Below, piece after piece: positions 1-8,067 of a DNA stretch of 47,964 nt; position 1 is the first letter of the stretch; the number at the start of each line of letters is the position of its first letter. Position numbers and translations under genes: made by a program. Source of the DNA: Halococcus salsus (GTDB taxonomy: Archaea > Halobacteriota > Halobacteria > Halobacteriales > Halococcaceae); NCBI RefSeq assembly GCF_009900715.1, contig NZ_JAAAJC010000011.1:1-47964 (forward strand), in the 5' to 3' direction. The notes under the pieces are model-generated. The model had not been told where the DNA came from. It ran no database searches and worked only from the letters and a program-made list of their open reading frames with translations.

Positions 1-65
1 TGACAGTTCTTAGCAATATACGAGCGTCACTGACCACCAATCGGCAGCTCAAACTGGGAGAAGTC

Positions 66-389
66 ATGGGATGGGCAAGTATCTTAATGAGCCTCTGGAT
101 AGGGCTCACGGCGATCACTGACGAGGCTTGGATAGCTGGCGCACTTTTTCCAGTGGGAGCACTAGCATTCGCAATCGGGATGGCTGCCAAGCAGCGGGCC
201 TATGGTTTTCTACTGCTGAACCTCACCGGCCTGTTGCTCGTTTCAGGAGTAGTGGTACTTGGATATCCAGCGGAGGCCAGCCTCCCTCTGCTTATCGTTG
301 CTGGTGGCTTTTTCAATGGGTTAGTCTTGCTTCTGGGGTACATATATCCGGACCTACACGGCGAGCCTGCCAGACCAAACTCGGTATAG
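66..389 (+). CDS. small multi-pass membrane protein, unknown function
   Basis: A 107-residue protein that I do not recognise. Most of it is hydrophobic, with about four membrane segments (roughly residues 4-17, 24-42, 48-66 and 72-94), so it is probably an integral membrane protein. The ATG is preceded by GGGAG about 8 nt upstream, a good ribosome site that supports this start. The C-terminal 12 residues are polar. There is no motif for catalysis or binding, and the gene stands alone before a non-coding gap, so no role can be proposed. Confidence 0.6.
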   Translation: MGWASILMSLWIGLTAITDEAWIAGALFPVGALAFAIGMAAKQRAYGFLLLNLTGLLLVSGVVVLGYPAEASLPLLIVAGGFFNGLVLLLGYIYPDLHGEPARPNSV

Positions 390-656
390 ATCTTTCCAGA
401 GCGATCGTGCGTCCAACCCAGTCATAAGGCCCTGCAAAGGCCACTCTCTATGTGTGATCTGATAACAAGAGATCAGACGAAGTTGACGCCTGTTCGTGGT
501 ATTCGTTGAATAGAGCGATCGTCCACGCTACGAGCTCGGGATTCGTTGGGTCGAAGGAGTCGTATCGACCGTAGCGAGGCCACCATTAGTGGATGTGTTC
601 GTGCCCGATTTAGCCAAAGGTTCAATTCGTCACCACGAGAATGTCGCCAGGAAGGC

Positions 657-1079
657 ATGAACCTCCGCCCGAACCGCGTTGATGTAGCAGGTCTTGTTAT
701 CGCCATGCTCACCCTGCTGGGCAGCCTTGCGTTCTGGAGTCAACTGCCCTCGCGGGTAGCGATCCACTTCTCGGCGGGTGGTGATCCGAACACGGTGGTT
801 CCGAAAGCGCTCGCGGTGGTACTTCTCCCAGTCATCATGCTGGGGTCGCTCATCGTAATGCGAGCCGCCGCCTACTACGACCCACCGGACGACGGTCGAG
901 TGTTCGTCGTGACCGCTCTCGGGACGATGCTGTTGCTCGCCGCCATCCAGTTTCTCGTCCTCGGATGGAATCTCGGCTATGCAATATCGATGGACGCCGT
1001 TCTCGTCGGCGCGGTTGTATGGGCAATCGCGCTCGTCGCTTATTCGTACCATCGCACAGGGACGATTGTCAGGACGTAA
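657..1079 (+). CDS. DUF1648 membrane protein (SdpI N-terminal-like)
   Basis: A 140-residue membrane protein. I chose the ATG at 657 because an upstream GGAAGG lies just before it and the residues encoded upstream are arginine-rich and unlike a membrane-protein start. After a first membrane helix comes a stretch with PSRVAIHFSAGGDPN and then two or three more helices. This arrangement, one helix followed by an extracellular 'LP.rv..HF...G.pn' motif, is typical of the DUF1648 domain found at the N terminus of SdpI-type immunity and signalling proteins. The SdpI C-terminal domain is absent, so the function is unknown. Neighbours give no clue. Confidence 0.7.
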   Translation: MNLRPNRVDVAGLVIAMLTLLGSLAFWSQLPSRVAIHFSAGGDPNTVVPKALAVVLLPVIMLGSLIVMRAAAYYDPPDDGRVFVVTALGTMLLLAAIQFLVLGWNLGYAISMDAVLVGAVVWAIALVAYSYHRTGTIVRT

Positions 1080-1208
1080 CCATACCACGCTCTCTGAGAT
1101 TCAACTCACTCGATCTTGACCATCCTCGGTCAAATGGCTCACCAAGACAGTATGAGTTCAACCAAAACGTGATGACTGCATTCCGACCTGACAACACTTC
1201 TGTTCGAT

Positions 1209-1979
1209 TTACGTAAGAAGCGATTGAGTAGAAACGAGAGTCAAATCATGTGTAGAAGCCGCATTTCGGAGTACAGCAACCCGTTGTGAGATCTCATCAG
1301 GAGTGTGGCTATCCGACCCGAGAACAAACTGAATTCCCTGCTCGGTGAACACATCAAGCATTCCCGGATCTGGATGCACACGCCCGAGCGAGCGTAGGGC
1401 ACGCCCAGCGTTAACTTCCGGGACGACTTTCGAGCCATCGAGCGCACTCGCAACGCGCTCGTAATCAATTCGAGTCGTGTGTCGGCGCAACGCAGGAATC
1501 CGCTCTGGGAGGTCGAGATGACCGAGAACGTCGAACAAACCGGACTCGACTAGTGAAACGACAGCATCATAGTATCGCTTGACGGCAGCACGACACTCTG
1601 GTTCGTCAGCAGCATCATACTGGCTCCCACTCGTATAGTCGTATTCTCCTGCAAAGTGGACACTACCGATAGTGTACGCGAAATCAGCTGTTTCAAGGAA
1701 TGTCTCGATTCGAGGTTCAGTCCCCTCGGCATAACTCACTTCGGCAGCATCGTATAGCCGCAGATCGGTTGTCTTTCGCTGTCTGTTGATGTCCGCACGG
1801 CGCTGTTCGTACGTCTCGACGAGATCGTAGCGTGCCCGCCGACCAAAGTCGTCGTCAGTAACGATGCAGTGGTCCGTGAGTCCGAGCGCGGTCAAGTCTG
1901 CTTGTTCGGCTGCCACGACCATCGCACCAAGATCAGACCCATCCGAGTAGGTTGTGTGGGTATGAATATCGGTATTCAT
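1209..1979 (-). CDS. PHP-domain phosphoesterase
   Basis: A 256-residue stand-alone PHP domain, the metal-dependent phosphoesterase fold used by histidinol phosphatase and PolX. The metal ligands are visible in order: HTHTTYSDGS at residues 6-15, LTDH near 35, the GSVHF region in the middle, LGHLDLPERIP near 155, and LGSDSH near 220. The set appears complete, so it should be an active hydrolase. Its ATG overlaps the stop of the ComB-like gene by 4 nt (ATGA), which implies translational coupling. Being the last gene of the cluster after a ComB-like phosphatase and an ECF transporter, it may dephosphorylate a related metabolite. This is inference, since the PHP substrate cannot be read from sequence. 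Confidence 0.85.
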   Translation of the reverse strand: MNTDIHTHTTYSDGSDLGAMVVAAEQADLTALGLTDHCIVTDDDFGRRARYDLVETYEQRRADINRQRKTTDLRLYDAAEVSYAEGTEPRIETFLETADFAYTIGSVHFAGEYDYTSGSQYDAADEPECRAAVKRYYDAVVSLVESGLFDVLGHLDLPERIPALRRHTTRIDYERVASALDGSKVVPEVNAGRALRSLGRVHPDPGMLDVFTEQGIQFVLGSDSHTPDEISQRVAVLRNAASTHDLTLVSTQSLLT

Positions 1980-2725
1980 CGGTTCTCCGTCGTCCCGCTC
2001 ACGTCATAGAGCCGTTGCCCATTCATTTTCGGAACGGCGTCCCGAGTATCAAACGCTAATGCGTACTCATAGAGGTCTGTGCGCTTGATCTGTGGTTTCG
2101 TCTCGTACTTTGGCCCCTTGCTGAACTTGACTATCTCTCGATATATTTCACGCTGCTCGTCAGTAAGAGGATTGTCGTGAAGGTGGCGGGCGACATACAA
2201 CGCGCCGACGACATCTTCAGGGGAGGGCTTACCTTTTGAGCCTGCTGCAACGAAGTACGTCTCTTTGCTACTTCCTCTGAGATGCTCGGCGACTGCCTTC
2301 CCGTTAGTTAGTCCAGCAACATATATATCGACGTCATCACTAGCGGCTGATCGGATATCAGTGATTACGTTACCCCCATTAGTGGAGGTCATGGCTGTCG
2401 GCCGTCCAGCAACATCGATGCTCTGGACGAAACTTGGTGAATTGAAGAAGTCGTACCCTTCTTCTCCCCGGTAATTCGGGCCGGAACTGCCCCCGATCTT
2501 CGCATCTGGGTAGGTCGCTTTGAACGATGGCTCGTTGCCCCGTTCTTCTGTGATATAAATGTACTCTGCGCCATTAGCGAACAATTCAGGGACTGTCGTC
2601 GAAAATTGGGCGACATCGACGACGACGTAATTCCCTGGGAGTGGGTCGTCGGGGATCATTCCGCGCCCAGGAATCATTTGCTCCAAGACTTCCGACTCGA
2701 ATGCACTGTCCGTAGCCAAGCTCAT
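1976..2725 (-). CDS. ComB-like 2-phosphosulfolactate phosphatase family protein
   Basis: A 249-residue protein with the hallmarks of the ComB family of Mg-dependent phosphatases: an N-terminal VVDVAQFSTT (the family's D-hydrophobic-S-T-T strand), GGSSGPNYRG, the FFNSPS block and the TSTNGG motif near residue 115. ComB hydrolyses 2-phosphosulfolactate in coenzyme M synthesis. Haloarchaea do not make methane, so the substrate here is probably different (inference). It is translationally coupled to the PHP gene and follows ecfT after a 160-nt gap, on the same strand as the ECF operon. Family assignment is good; the substrate is not known. Confidence 0.8.
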   Translation of the reverse strand: MSLATDSAFESEVLEQMIPGRGMIPDDPLPGNYVVVDVAQFSTTVPELFANGAEYIYITEERGNEPSFKATYPDAKIGGSSGPNYRGEEGYDFFNSPSFVQSIDVAGRPTAMTSTNGGNVITDIRSAASDDVDIYVAGLTNGKAVAEHLRGSSKETYFVAAGSKGKPSPEDVVGALYVARHLHDNPLTDEQREIYREIVKFSKGPKYETKPQIKRTDLYEYALAFDTRDAVPKMNGQRLYDVSGTTENR

Positions 2726-2765
2726 AATAGCACCTCAGGCGTTCGAGGTAAAAAGAACGCTAAGA

Positions 2766-2782
2766 GCCGTATTTATTAGTTT
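2766..2782 (-). promoter_or_regulatory. possible TATA element upstream of the comB-like gene
   Basis: Read on the minus strand, an AATAAATA stretch lies about 50 nt before the ATG at 2725, within the 160-nt gap that separates this gene from ecfT. If used, transcription would start about 24 nt before the ATG. It would let the comB-PHP pair be expressed apart from the transporter. Weak support: only the AT-rich octamer is visible. Confidence 0.3.
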
Positions 2783-2885
2783 TGTGAGGTACAGCTTACT
2801 CCGTATCTTATTGAGCGCTACCTACATCATCTGAGAACGGAACGCAGAGTCGAAACGGTTCCCGGATCCTCTAGTTGCGGTATCG

Positions 2886-3698
2886 CTAGAGGAAGGTAGC
2901 AATTCCAACAACGACAACTAAAGAACCAATAAGAAATCCTACGTCGATGAACCGGACCCGCACACCTTCTAATTGAAGTTCTGCGCTTTTGTCGTCGTGG
3001 AGAGAGTGTGAGAAGCCACGAGCTTCCATGGCTTCCACAGTAACGCGGCTTCGCTTAGCGACGTTGAAGATCATCGGATAGAAAGCACGCATCGACAGTT
3101 TGAGCAGATAGAGATAATACCGCCATCGAAACCGACCTGGCGAGTCGGGAGCTGAACTTCGTAGTCTGAATGAGTTGACGAGGTCATGATATTCTTCGAA
3201 CAATACTGGCAACATTCGGTACCCATAGGTAATGAGGAAAGTGAATTGGCGCGGAACCCCGAGACTTTGAAGTCCTTGTGAGAGTGTCTTCGGTCCCATG
3301 CTTGAGAACACCGCTAAACTTGACACCGAGATGATTGTCAGCTTTAACGTGAATGGGATCAACGCCTGAACGGCCGCGATCGGGTCTCCTGTAAAAGCCG
3401 TTACGAGAGCGTACGATACCAGTGTCGAGGCTATCGTGAAAGCCATCAGCCCGACGAGGAAGACGCTCACTCGTGATAGGACTGCAAGCACCGACACGAA
3501 CACCAGTAGCCCGAGGAGAACTGTGGTATCGTAGAACAGCCAAGGGATGAAGAGAAAAGCTGCGTACCAGAGGAGCAGAACTCGTGGATCAAGCCGATGG
3601 AGAAACGAGCCCTCGTTTTCGTACGCCGTGCGTAGGAGATCAGTTTTGATCGCCTCGACCGACGTAGCATCACGCAAACTGTCCAGCGGCGTCACCAT
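2886..3698 (-). CDS. ecfT: ECF transporter transmembrane subunit EcfT
   Basis: A 270-residue integral membrane protein of the CbiQ/EcfT family, the scaffold of energy-coupling factor importers. It has an N-terminal 'LHRLDPRVLLL' segment, typical of EcfT, about five membrane helices, and the coupling helix with VEAMEARGF near residue 225. The Ala-Arg-Gly triplet is the family signature that contacts the ATPases. The ATG overlaps the 3' end of the ATPase gene by 7 nt, so the two are coupled. Order on the minus strand is S component, ATPase, EcfT, as in dedicated (group I) ECF systems. Confidence 0.9.
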   Translation of the reverse strand: MVTPLDSLRDATSVEAIKTDLLRTAYENEGSFLHRLDPRVLLLWYAAFLFIPWLFYDTTVLLGLLVFVSVLAVLSRVSVFLVGLMAFTIASTLVSYALVTAFTGDPIAAVQALIPFTLKLTIISVSSLAVFSSMGPKTLSQGLQSLGVPRQFTFLITYGYRMLPVLFEEYHDLVNSFRLRSSAPDSPGRFRWRYYLYLLKLSMRAFYPMIFNVAKRSRVTVEAMEARGFSHSLHDDKSAELQLEGVRVRFIDVGFLIGSLVVVVGIATFL

Positions 3699-5434
3699 TT
3701 TTCCTCCCCGATGATCCTTGTCTCTGTCGACGCTGAAGCCCCCTCAAGACGGTTAGCGAAGGCATCGACAGTCAGCGGTGGCAAGTCAGATCCGAGTTCT
3801 GCCCCTAATCGGACTACCTGTGGTGGTTGGAGATTCGCTTGCTCAAGTGGACCGAGGTTGGCGAACACGTCGGCTGGCGGTCCATCGCTGATAATGTCGC
3901 CATCGTTGAGGACGACGACCCGAGTTGCCCACGATGCCGCAAGCTCAAGGTCGTGAGTTGCGACTACGACAGTCTCAACCCTTTTACCAGCCCGATCAAG
4001 GGTACGATTGAGTTCCTCTCTACTGGCAAGATCAAGACTCCCGGTGGGTTCGTCAAGTAAGACTATCGAGGGATCCGTCGCCAGACCGATCGCTAACGAC
4101 GCACGCCGCTGCTGTCCAACACTGAGCAGTCGGCCATCTCTTGCTTGCAGGGACTCCAAGTCGAGAAATTCAATGACGTCATCCACCCGTTCGTCAGCGT
4201 CGGGGTAACCCCTATCGGACAGGTAATGGGCTACATCGGCACGAACGCTGTCCGCAATGAACATCTCCTCTGGATTCTGTTTGACGTAGGCGATTTCTTC
4301 CGCTAACTGTTCGGGCAGTACGGTGTCAGTATTTGTTCCGTTGACAACAATACTTCCCGAATCGGGTGTTTCTAGCCCGGTTATCAGCTGCAGAAGTGTC
4401 GATTTTCCGGCTCCGTTACTGCCAACAAGTGCAACTCGGTCATTAGGGTACAATCCCAACGATATCCGGTCGAGAACCGTTTTAGTCCCATTTTGCAGTG
4501 TCTCGTATGAATGTGAGACATTGTTAATAGAGATCGTGGGGTCGTCTCGTCGTCGTGTCTGTTCTCCTTTATCAGTCCGATCTCTACTATTGATCTCCGA
4601 GTTGCCAAACCAATCAATACCATCTGCAAATGTTACTGGAAGTGTATTATCATCAGTGGAAACACGCTCTGCAATGCGAGTGACCTGCGGTGGATGTACG
4701 TCCTGTGCTCGGAGGTCTCCCAACTGATTGAGTGCTGCCTCAACCGGCAGCTTCCAACTAACGGCTCCGTCTTCCACCAGTACGACGCTGTCACAGTACT
4801 CGGCGACAAACTCCGTCTGATGCTCGATCGTGACAACAGTCTTCCCGTATACTTCATTGAGACGAGCGAGGTGTTCGTAAGTTTTACGAGCGTTAATTGG
4901 ATCGAGCTGCGCGGCTGGTTCGTCAACGACGAGAATCTCAGGGTCCAAGGATAATGCTGCTGCCAGCGCTACTATGTGTTTCTGCCCTCCGGATAACTCC
5001 CAGATGAATCTATCTTCGAGTCCATCGAGACCGAGAAGGTCTATTGTTTTGTGGGTTTTTTCGCGGTAATCGTCGTGTCCGTAGTTCATCGGCGCGAAAG
5101 CCACTTCTTCGAACACCGTTGGACTGACGAGTTGGTTATCGAACTCCTGAAAAACATACCCCACATGTTGTGATAGTGCCGAGACGGAACTCGTGGGAAC
5201 ATCGTGTCCAGCAACGGTAACTCGTCCTCGAATATCCCCCTCGTAAAAATGGGGTATGAGTCCGTTGAATGATTTACAGAGTGTTGTCTTTCCTGATCCG
5301 TTGCCACCGATGATAGCAACGAACTCACCAGGGTCAATAGAGAGGTCAGCCCCGGATAGCACCTCGTCGTCGGTTCCTGGATACCGAAAATGCAGGTCCT
5401 CAACGACGATACGGGAGTTGTGTGTGGACTCCAT
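3692..5434 (-). CDS. ecfA: fused double-domain ECF transporter ATPase (EcfA-A')
   Basis: A 580-residue protein made of two ABC ATPase domains in tandem. Domain 1 (about 8-235) has Walker A GGNGSGKTTL, signature LSGGQ and Walker B ILVVDEPAAQLD. Domain 2 (about 300-520) has Walker A GSNGAGKSTL, a slightly changed signature LSVGQ and Walker B IVLLDEPTGSLD. Both catalytic glutamates are present. The roughly 60-residue acidic linker between them is hydrophilic. ECF ATPases usually occur as two proteins or one fusion, and this is a fusion providing both halves. It sits 2 nt from the S-component gene and overlaps ecfT, so one transcript encodes the whole importer. The C-terminal 50 residues after domain 2 are variable. 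Confidence 0.92.
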   Translation of the reverse strand: MESTHNSRIVVEDLHFRYPGTDDEVLSGADLSIDPGEFVAIIGGNGSGKTTLCKSFNGLIPHFYEGDIRGRVTVAGHDVPTSSVSALSQHVGYVFQEFDNQLVSPTVFEEVAFAPMNYGHDDYREKTHKTIDLLGLDGLEDRFIWELSGGQKHIVALAAALSLDPEILVVDEPAAQLDPINARKTYEHLARLNEVYGKTVVTIEHQTEFVAEYCDSVVLVEDGAVSWKLPVEAALNQLGDLRAQDVHPPQVTRIAERVSTDDNTLPVTFADGIDWFGNSEINSRDRTDKGEQTRRRDDPTISINNVSHSYETLQNGTKTVLDRISLGLYPNDRVALVGSNGAGKSTLLQLITGLETPDSGSIVVNGTNTDTVLPEQLAEEIAYVKQNPEEMFIADSVRADVAHYLSDRGYPDADERVDDVIEFLDLESLQARDGRLLSVGQQRRASLAIGLATDPSIVLLDEPTGSLDLASREELNRTLDRAGKRVETVVVATHDLELAASWATRVVVLNDGDIISDGPPADVFANLGPLEQANLQPPQVVRLGAELGSDLPPLTVDAFANRLEGASASTETRIIGEEKW

Positions 5435-5436
5435 TT

Positions 5437-6288
5437 TTAGGCGGATTGCGTTGTCCGGTACCAGATAGCAACAATAACGACCACGGCGACGACGATAGGG
5501 ATAATAATGTAGCTCTGTCCGTACGTTGCGAGGAATTCCGGTTCCCAGACGATGTTGATAGCACCGCCAACTTCGCTGGCGGCCTCAGCCACGAAAGCCA
5601 CTGGAGCCCCGACAACGATTGCTAATAGTGCCGTGAGCGAGAACCCTCTCCACATCGAAGCCCCTCGCTCGCCTTCGAATGGTTCCATACCAAGCAAGGG
5701 TTCGATCTTCCCGTGTAGCCGAGGGTAGAGGTAGAGGGCCGGGATAACTCCAAAAATGATACCTGTTATAAGCATCTGAACGAGGAAATCGACACCCTCG
5801 AGGACAACGATGCTCTCAGGGAGTCCGGGCACCGCCTCTAACTCTTCAACGCCAACATACACTTTGCCGATGTCGATCAACGTCGCAAAGAATTCCTCAA
5901 GTCCCTCGGCGAGGAACACCACGATCACCAGCTGCGTGGTGTTTTCTGGATCCTGTAGTAGTTGAGCTGCAAAGTAATAACAGACCGAAATCAGCAACAG
6001 ACCTTCTACGGCTCCCAGACCGTCGAACTCGCCGAGCAATATCTCACCGAACACGATTTCGCCAACTGGAACAGCCAAAGCAGCCCAGTACGTTCGGAAT
6101 AGTAGGACCAATACGATCGGTATAAAGATAAATCCACCTACACCGAGTTCGAGTGGCCCAACTGCGAACTCTGGCATTATTTCCGTGATTGCGTTCTGTA
6201 ATCCTGTGAGAGACATGACAAGAATGAACACTATCATGTCCTGTTTTCCCAGCGAGAATCTACTTCCCGTACCCGTTGATGTACTCAT
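5437..6288 (-). CDS. putative ECF transporter substrate-binding (S) membrane component
   Basis: A 283-residue membrane protein with about six to seven hydrophobic helices. I chose the ATG at 6288, five codons inside a possible TTG start at 6303, because TTG is rare and the TATA-like box fits the ATG better. It is the first gene of the operon and lies 2 nt before the double ATPase gene. Position and topology make it the S component, which binds the substrate of the ECF importer. I do not recognise it as a named S family (biotin, thiamine, riboflavin, cobalt or nickel), and the C-terminal half with VPGLPESIVVLEG and a second block of helices is longer than the usual ~200 residues. Substrate unknown. 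Confidence 0.7.
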   Translation of the reverse strand: MSTSTGTGSRFSLGKQDMIVFILVMSLTGLQNAITEIMPEFAVGPLELGVGGFIFIPIVLVLLFRTYWAALAVPVGEIVFGEILLGEFDGLGAVEGLLLISVCYYFAAQLLQDPENTTQLVIVVFLAEGLEEFFATLIDIGKVYVGVEELEAVPGLPESIVVLEGVDFLVQMLITGIIFGVIPALYLYPRLHGKIEPLLGMEPFEGERGASMWRGFSLTALLAIVVGAPVAFVAEAASEVGGAINIVWEPEFLATYGQSYIIIPIVVAVVVIVAIWYRTTQSA

Positions 6289-6324
6289 GCTACAGAACGT
6301 CAACTAACAAGCACCTACTTGAAT

Positions 6325-6336
6325 GGTTATAATAGC
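6325..6336 (-). promoter_or_regulatory. TATA-like box of the ECF operon
   Basis: On the minus strand a TATTATAAC sequence is centred about 42 nt before the ATG at 6288. In archaea transcription begins about 26 nt downstream of the box, which would leave a leader of about 15 nt. The surrounding 275-nt gap is AT-rich and holds no other feature that I can support. Confidence 0.45.
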
Positions 6337-6578
6337 TGTACCGGCCAGTATGGGGGTCTCAACTAATCACAATAGGAATACGAACCTTCTGTAGTAGCTG
6401 TAATATGGAGCAGGAGTTACCTCACGGTGTGGATTGCTACAGACTCATTCTTTTTAGGGGAACGAGAGGCAAAACCCGTAACCATCCATATGAGAGCAAT
6501 AGACCCATATCTAGCAAAAGGAGGCGCTTGAACACCTGGTAGCCGCTATAGCGGATTCATCTGTTAGGAAACTATCCG

Positions 6579-6734
6579 CTACCGTCTGATCCGAGAGTCG
6601 ATGACCTTGTTTTGCTGGGCCGACCACTCCTCGTCTGGGTGAGTTCTGACGTACTCAGCCCACTGCTTGACGAATTCGTGTCGCTCGGCAACGTTCTTGC
6701 GCTGTTGTTCTCTAAGCTCGTCTAAGTTCGTCAT
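6579..6734 (-). CDS. 51-residue acidic helical protein, partner of recombinase fragment
   Basis: A short protein beginning MTNLDELREQQRKN and ending VIDSRIRR. It is highly charged and predicted to be helical throughout, with a WAEYVRTHPDEEWS centre. It begins inside the 3' end of the recombinase-like ORF (23-nt overlap in another frame), an arrangement suggesting translational coupling. I believe that such small proteins follow serine-recombinase genes in other haloarchaea, but I cannot verify this here. Function unknown. Confidence 0.55.
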   Translation of the reverse strand: MTNLDELREQQRKNVAERHEFVKQWAEYVRTHPDEEWSAQQNKVIDSRIRR

Positions 6735-6900
6735 AGGCGTCAGTCACCTCCAGTTCGGTAACGTATGTTTGTAGGCGGTCTTCATCAAGCTGTTCCTCAA
6801 ACACCTGATAGAGATGCAGTGTGCCCTCAAAGTCGCGCTGGCGAGCGAGGTTCTGGTCGGTGGTACTCACCCGGCAGTAGAGAGCAGTCTTCTCCGACAT
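6712..6900 (-). pseudogene. truncated serine recombinase (resolvase) remnant
   Basis: The ATG at 6900 opens with EKTALYCRVSTTDQNLARQRD, which is the N-terminal strand and catalytic-serine motif (YCRVSTTDQN) of the resolvase/invertase family. A full catalytic domain needs about 130 residues and the subfamily about 200, but this ORF ends after 62. After RQRD the sequence changes abruptly to an acidic FEGTLHLYQVFEEQLDED segment, which does not continue the fold. An internal deletion therefore joined the start of a recombinase to another C-terminal segment. It could still be translated. The remnant lies at the edge of the defence-like island and may mark an old integration. Confidence 0.6.
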
Positions 6901-7204
6901 TGGCGTACTTTCTGCCACCCCTGTATTCGACTTATAGCTGCCCCACTTCCCGCCAGTCTAGTGGGAAACTATAGCTTCCTGCCAGTCCTTTCGAGCAGGC
7001 GTTTCCCCAATCTGTAGTGAGGCGTCTGTCCCTCTACATTGTTCGGCGACTCCTTTTTACTCCACCAACACGTATTGTATCTATAATTCAGTGGACTGAA
7101 TTGGAAACGACCTGGTCCCTCGGCAAAGGTGAGGTTCGACTCCTCACTAAGGCCATCAATTCCGCGAGAGCGAGGGGCAGGTCGTGGAGGTGCTCAATGG
7201 AGTA

Positions 7205-7336
7205 ATGCGAGAGATCGGTATCGGTTTGATCACGAGCATTGCTCTTTCCGGACTACCTTGTGTGGTTGCGGTCGCAGTCGGTGCAGCGGCAGTCGGCCTT
7301 TCTCTCGCGGTTGACGCAAAGAAACATCTATCCTAA
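7205..7336 (+). CDS. 43-residue hydrophobic mini-protein
   Basis: An ATG ORF of 43 residues with one long hydrophobic stretch rich in Ala, Val and Gly (about residues 5-38) and a basic tail (DAKKHLS). A GGAGGTG motif lies about 12 nt upstream. It could be a single-span membrane peptide. It converges on the membrane-anchored gene at 7347 with only 10 nt between the stops. Evidence for coding is limited to composition and the ribosome site. Confidence 0.4.
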   Translation: MREIGIGLITSIALSGLPCVVAVAVGAAAVGLSLAVDAKKHLS

Positions 7337-7346
7337 TCCGACTATG

Positions 7347-8057
7347 TCACTGGGTATCTGCAGATGCTGAATCTCCAATGTACTGGACACGGGGTTGCTT
7401 GGGTGGTTCCCAGCCAAGCTTACGGCGTAATTTCCACCAGCAGGTTGGATACTCTCGTTGAATAGTTAGAGTACCATCGTTGATACAGAAGTATACTTTC
7501 CCAGAGCGAGGTCCATGACCGTCACATGCGACCGTATACTCAACCTCATAACAACCATCCTCTGTAAATCGACGACGGTCATAATACAACGTAGCTATAT
7601 CCTGCTCGTACACGGTGTTTTCAACGTAGATATCGTGACGTTCACCCTCTGATCCAATGAATCCAGACGTCCGTTCCTCTTTGATCATAAGTGGTGTCTC
7701 TGCCACCTTCGATATTTCACTTGCATCTGGATCGTATCGCCAATTGGTGAGTGTGAAAGAGAGGTAAACATCCTTAGCAGGCGCATGACCGGCATTATGC
7801 AAGGTGAGTTTGCCTGAGATACTGACACCGTCACCGTCAGAGTCTACAATGGGATCGTGTGTGTCAGGTTGCGCATCTAAAATTAAAGCCGGACTTTTAT
7901 AGTATCTCTGATGAATGACTATTCCTGTCCCGACAATGGTTGCCAGTCCGCCGGCCTCGGGACTGAAGATAAGTGAACCTAGCCAACCAAAGAATAGACT
8001 CAACTGATGAATCACAGTTTCAATGAATGACAAGACAAGACTGAAGATATCGATCAT
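7347..8057 (-). CDS. membrane-anchored protein, last gene of the methyltransferase-helicase operon
   Basis: A 236-residue protein, taking the ATG at 8057 rather than a TTG at 8084 that would overlap the helicase. Two hydrophobic segments span about residues 4-32 and 38-50, followed by a soluble, mostly beta-rich domain with SISGKLTLHNAGHAPAKD, the 'neutral loss of hydrogen-bonded strand' pattern seen in Ig-like or CARDB-like sandwiches. No catalytic motif is evident. It begins 10 nt after the helicase stop, so it is probably co-transcribed with the AbrB-like, methyltransferase and helicase genes. A membrane component at the end of a restriction-like operon could act as an effector or sensor, but this is speculation. 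Confidence 0.65.
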   Translation of the reverse strand: MIDIFSLVLSFIETVIHQLSLFFGWLGSLIFSPEAGGLATIVGTGIVIHQRYYKSPALILDAQPDTHDPIVDSDGDGVSISGKLTLHNAGHAPAKDVYLSFTLTNWRYDPDASEISKVAETPLMIKEERTSGFIGSEGERHDIYVENTVYEQDIATLYYDRRRFTEDGCYEVEYTVACDGHGPRSGKVYFCINDGTLTIQREYPTCWWKLRRKLGWEPPKQPRVQYIGDSASADTQ

Positions 8058-8067
8058 ATCGGATGGC

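Noticed and set aside
7134-7160. A tRNA T-arm-like hairpin (TGAGG TTCGACT CCTCA) followed by CTAAGGC, possible tRNA 3' end or attachment site
   Set aside because: No matching acceptor 5' strand, D arm or anticodon arm fits upstream, and no second copy was found in the window.
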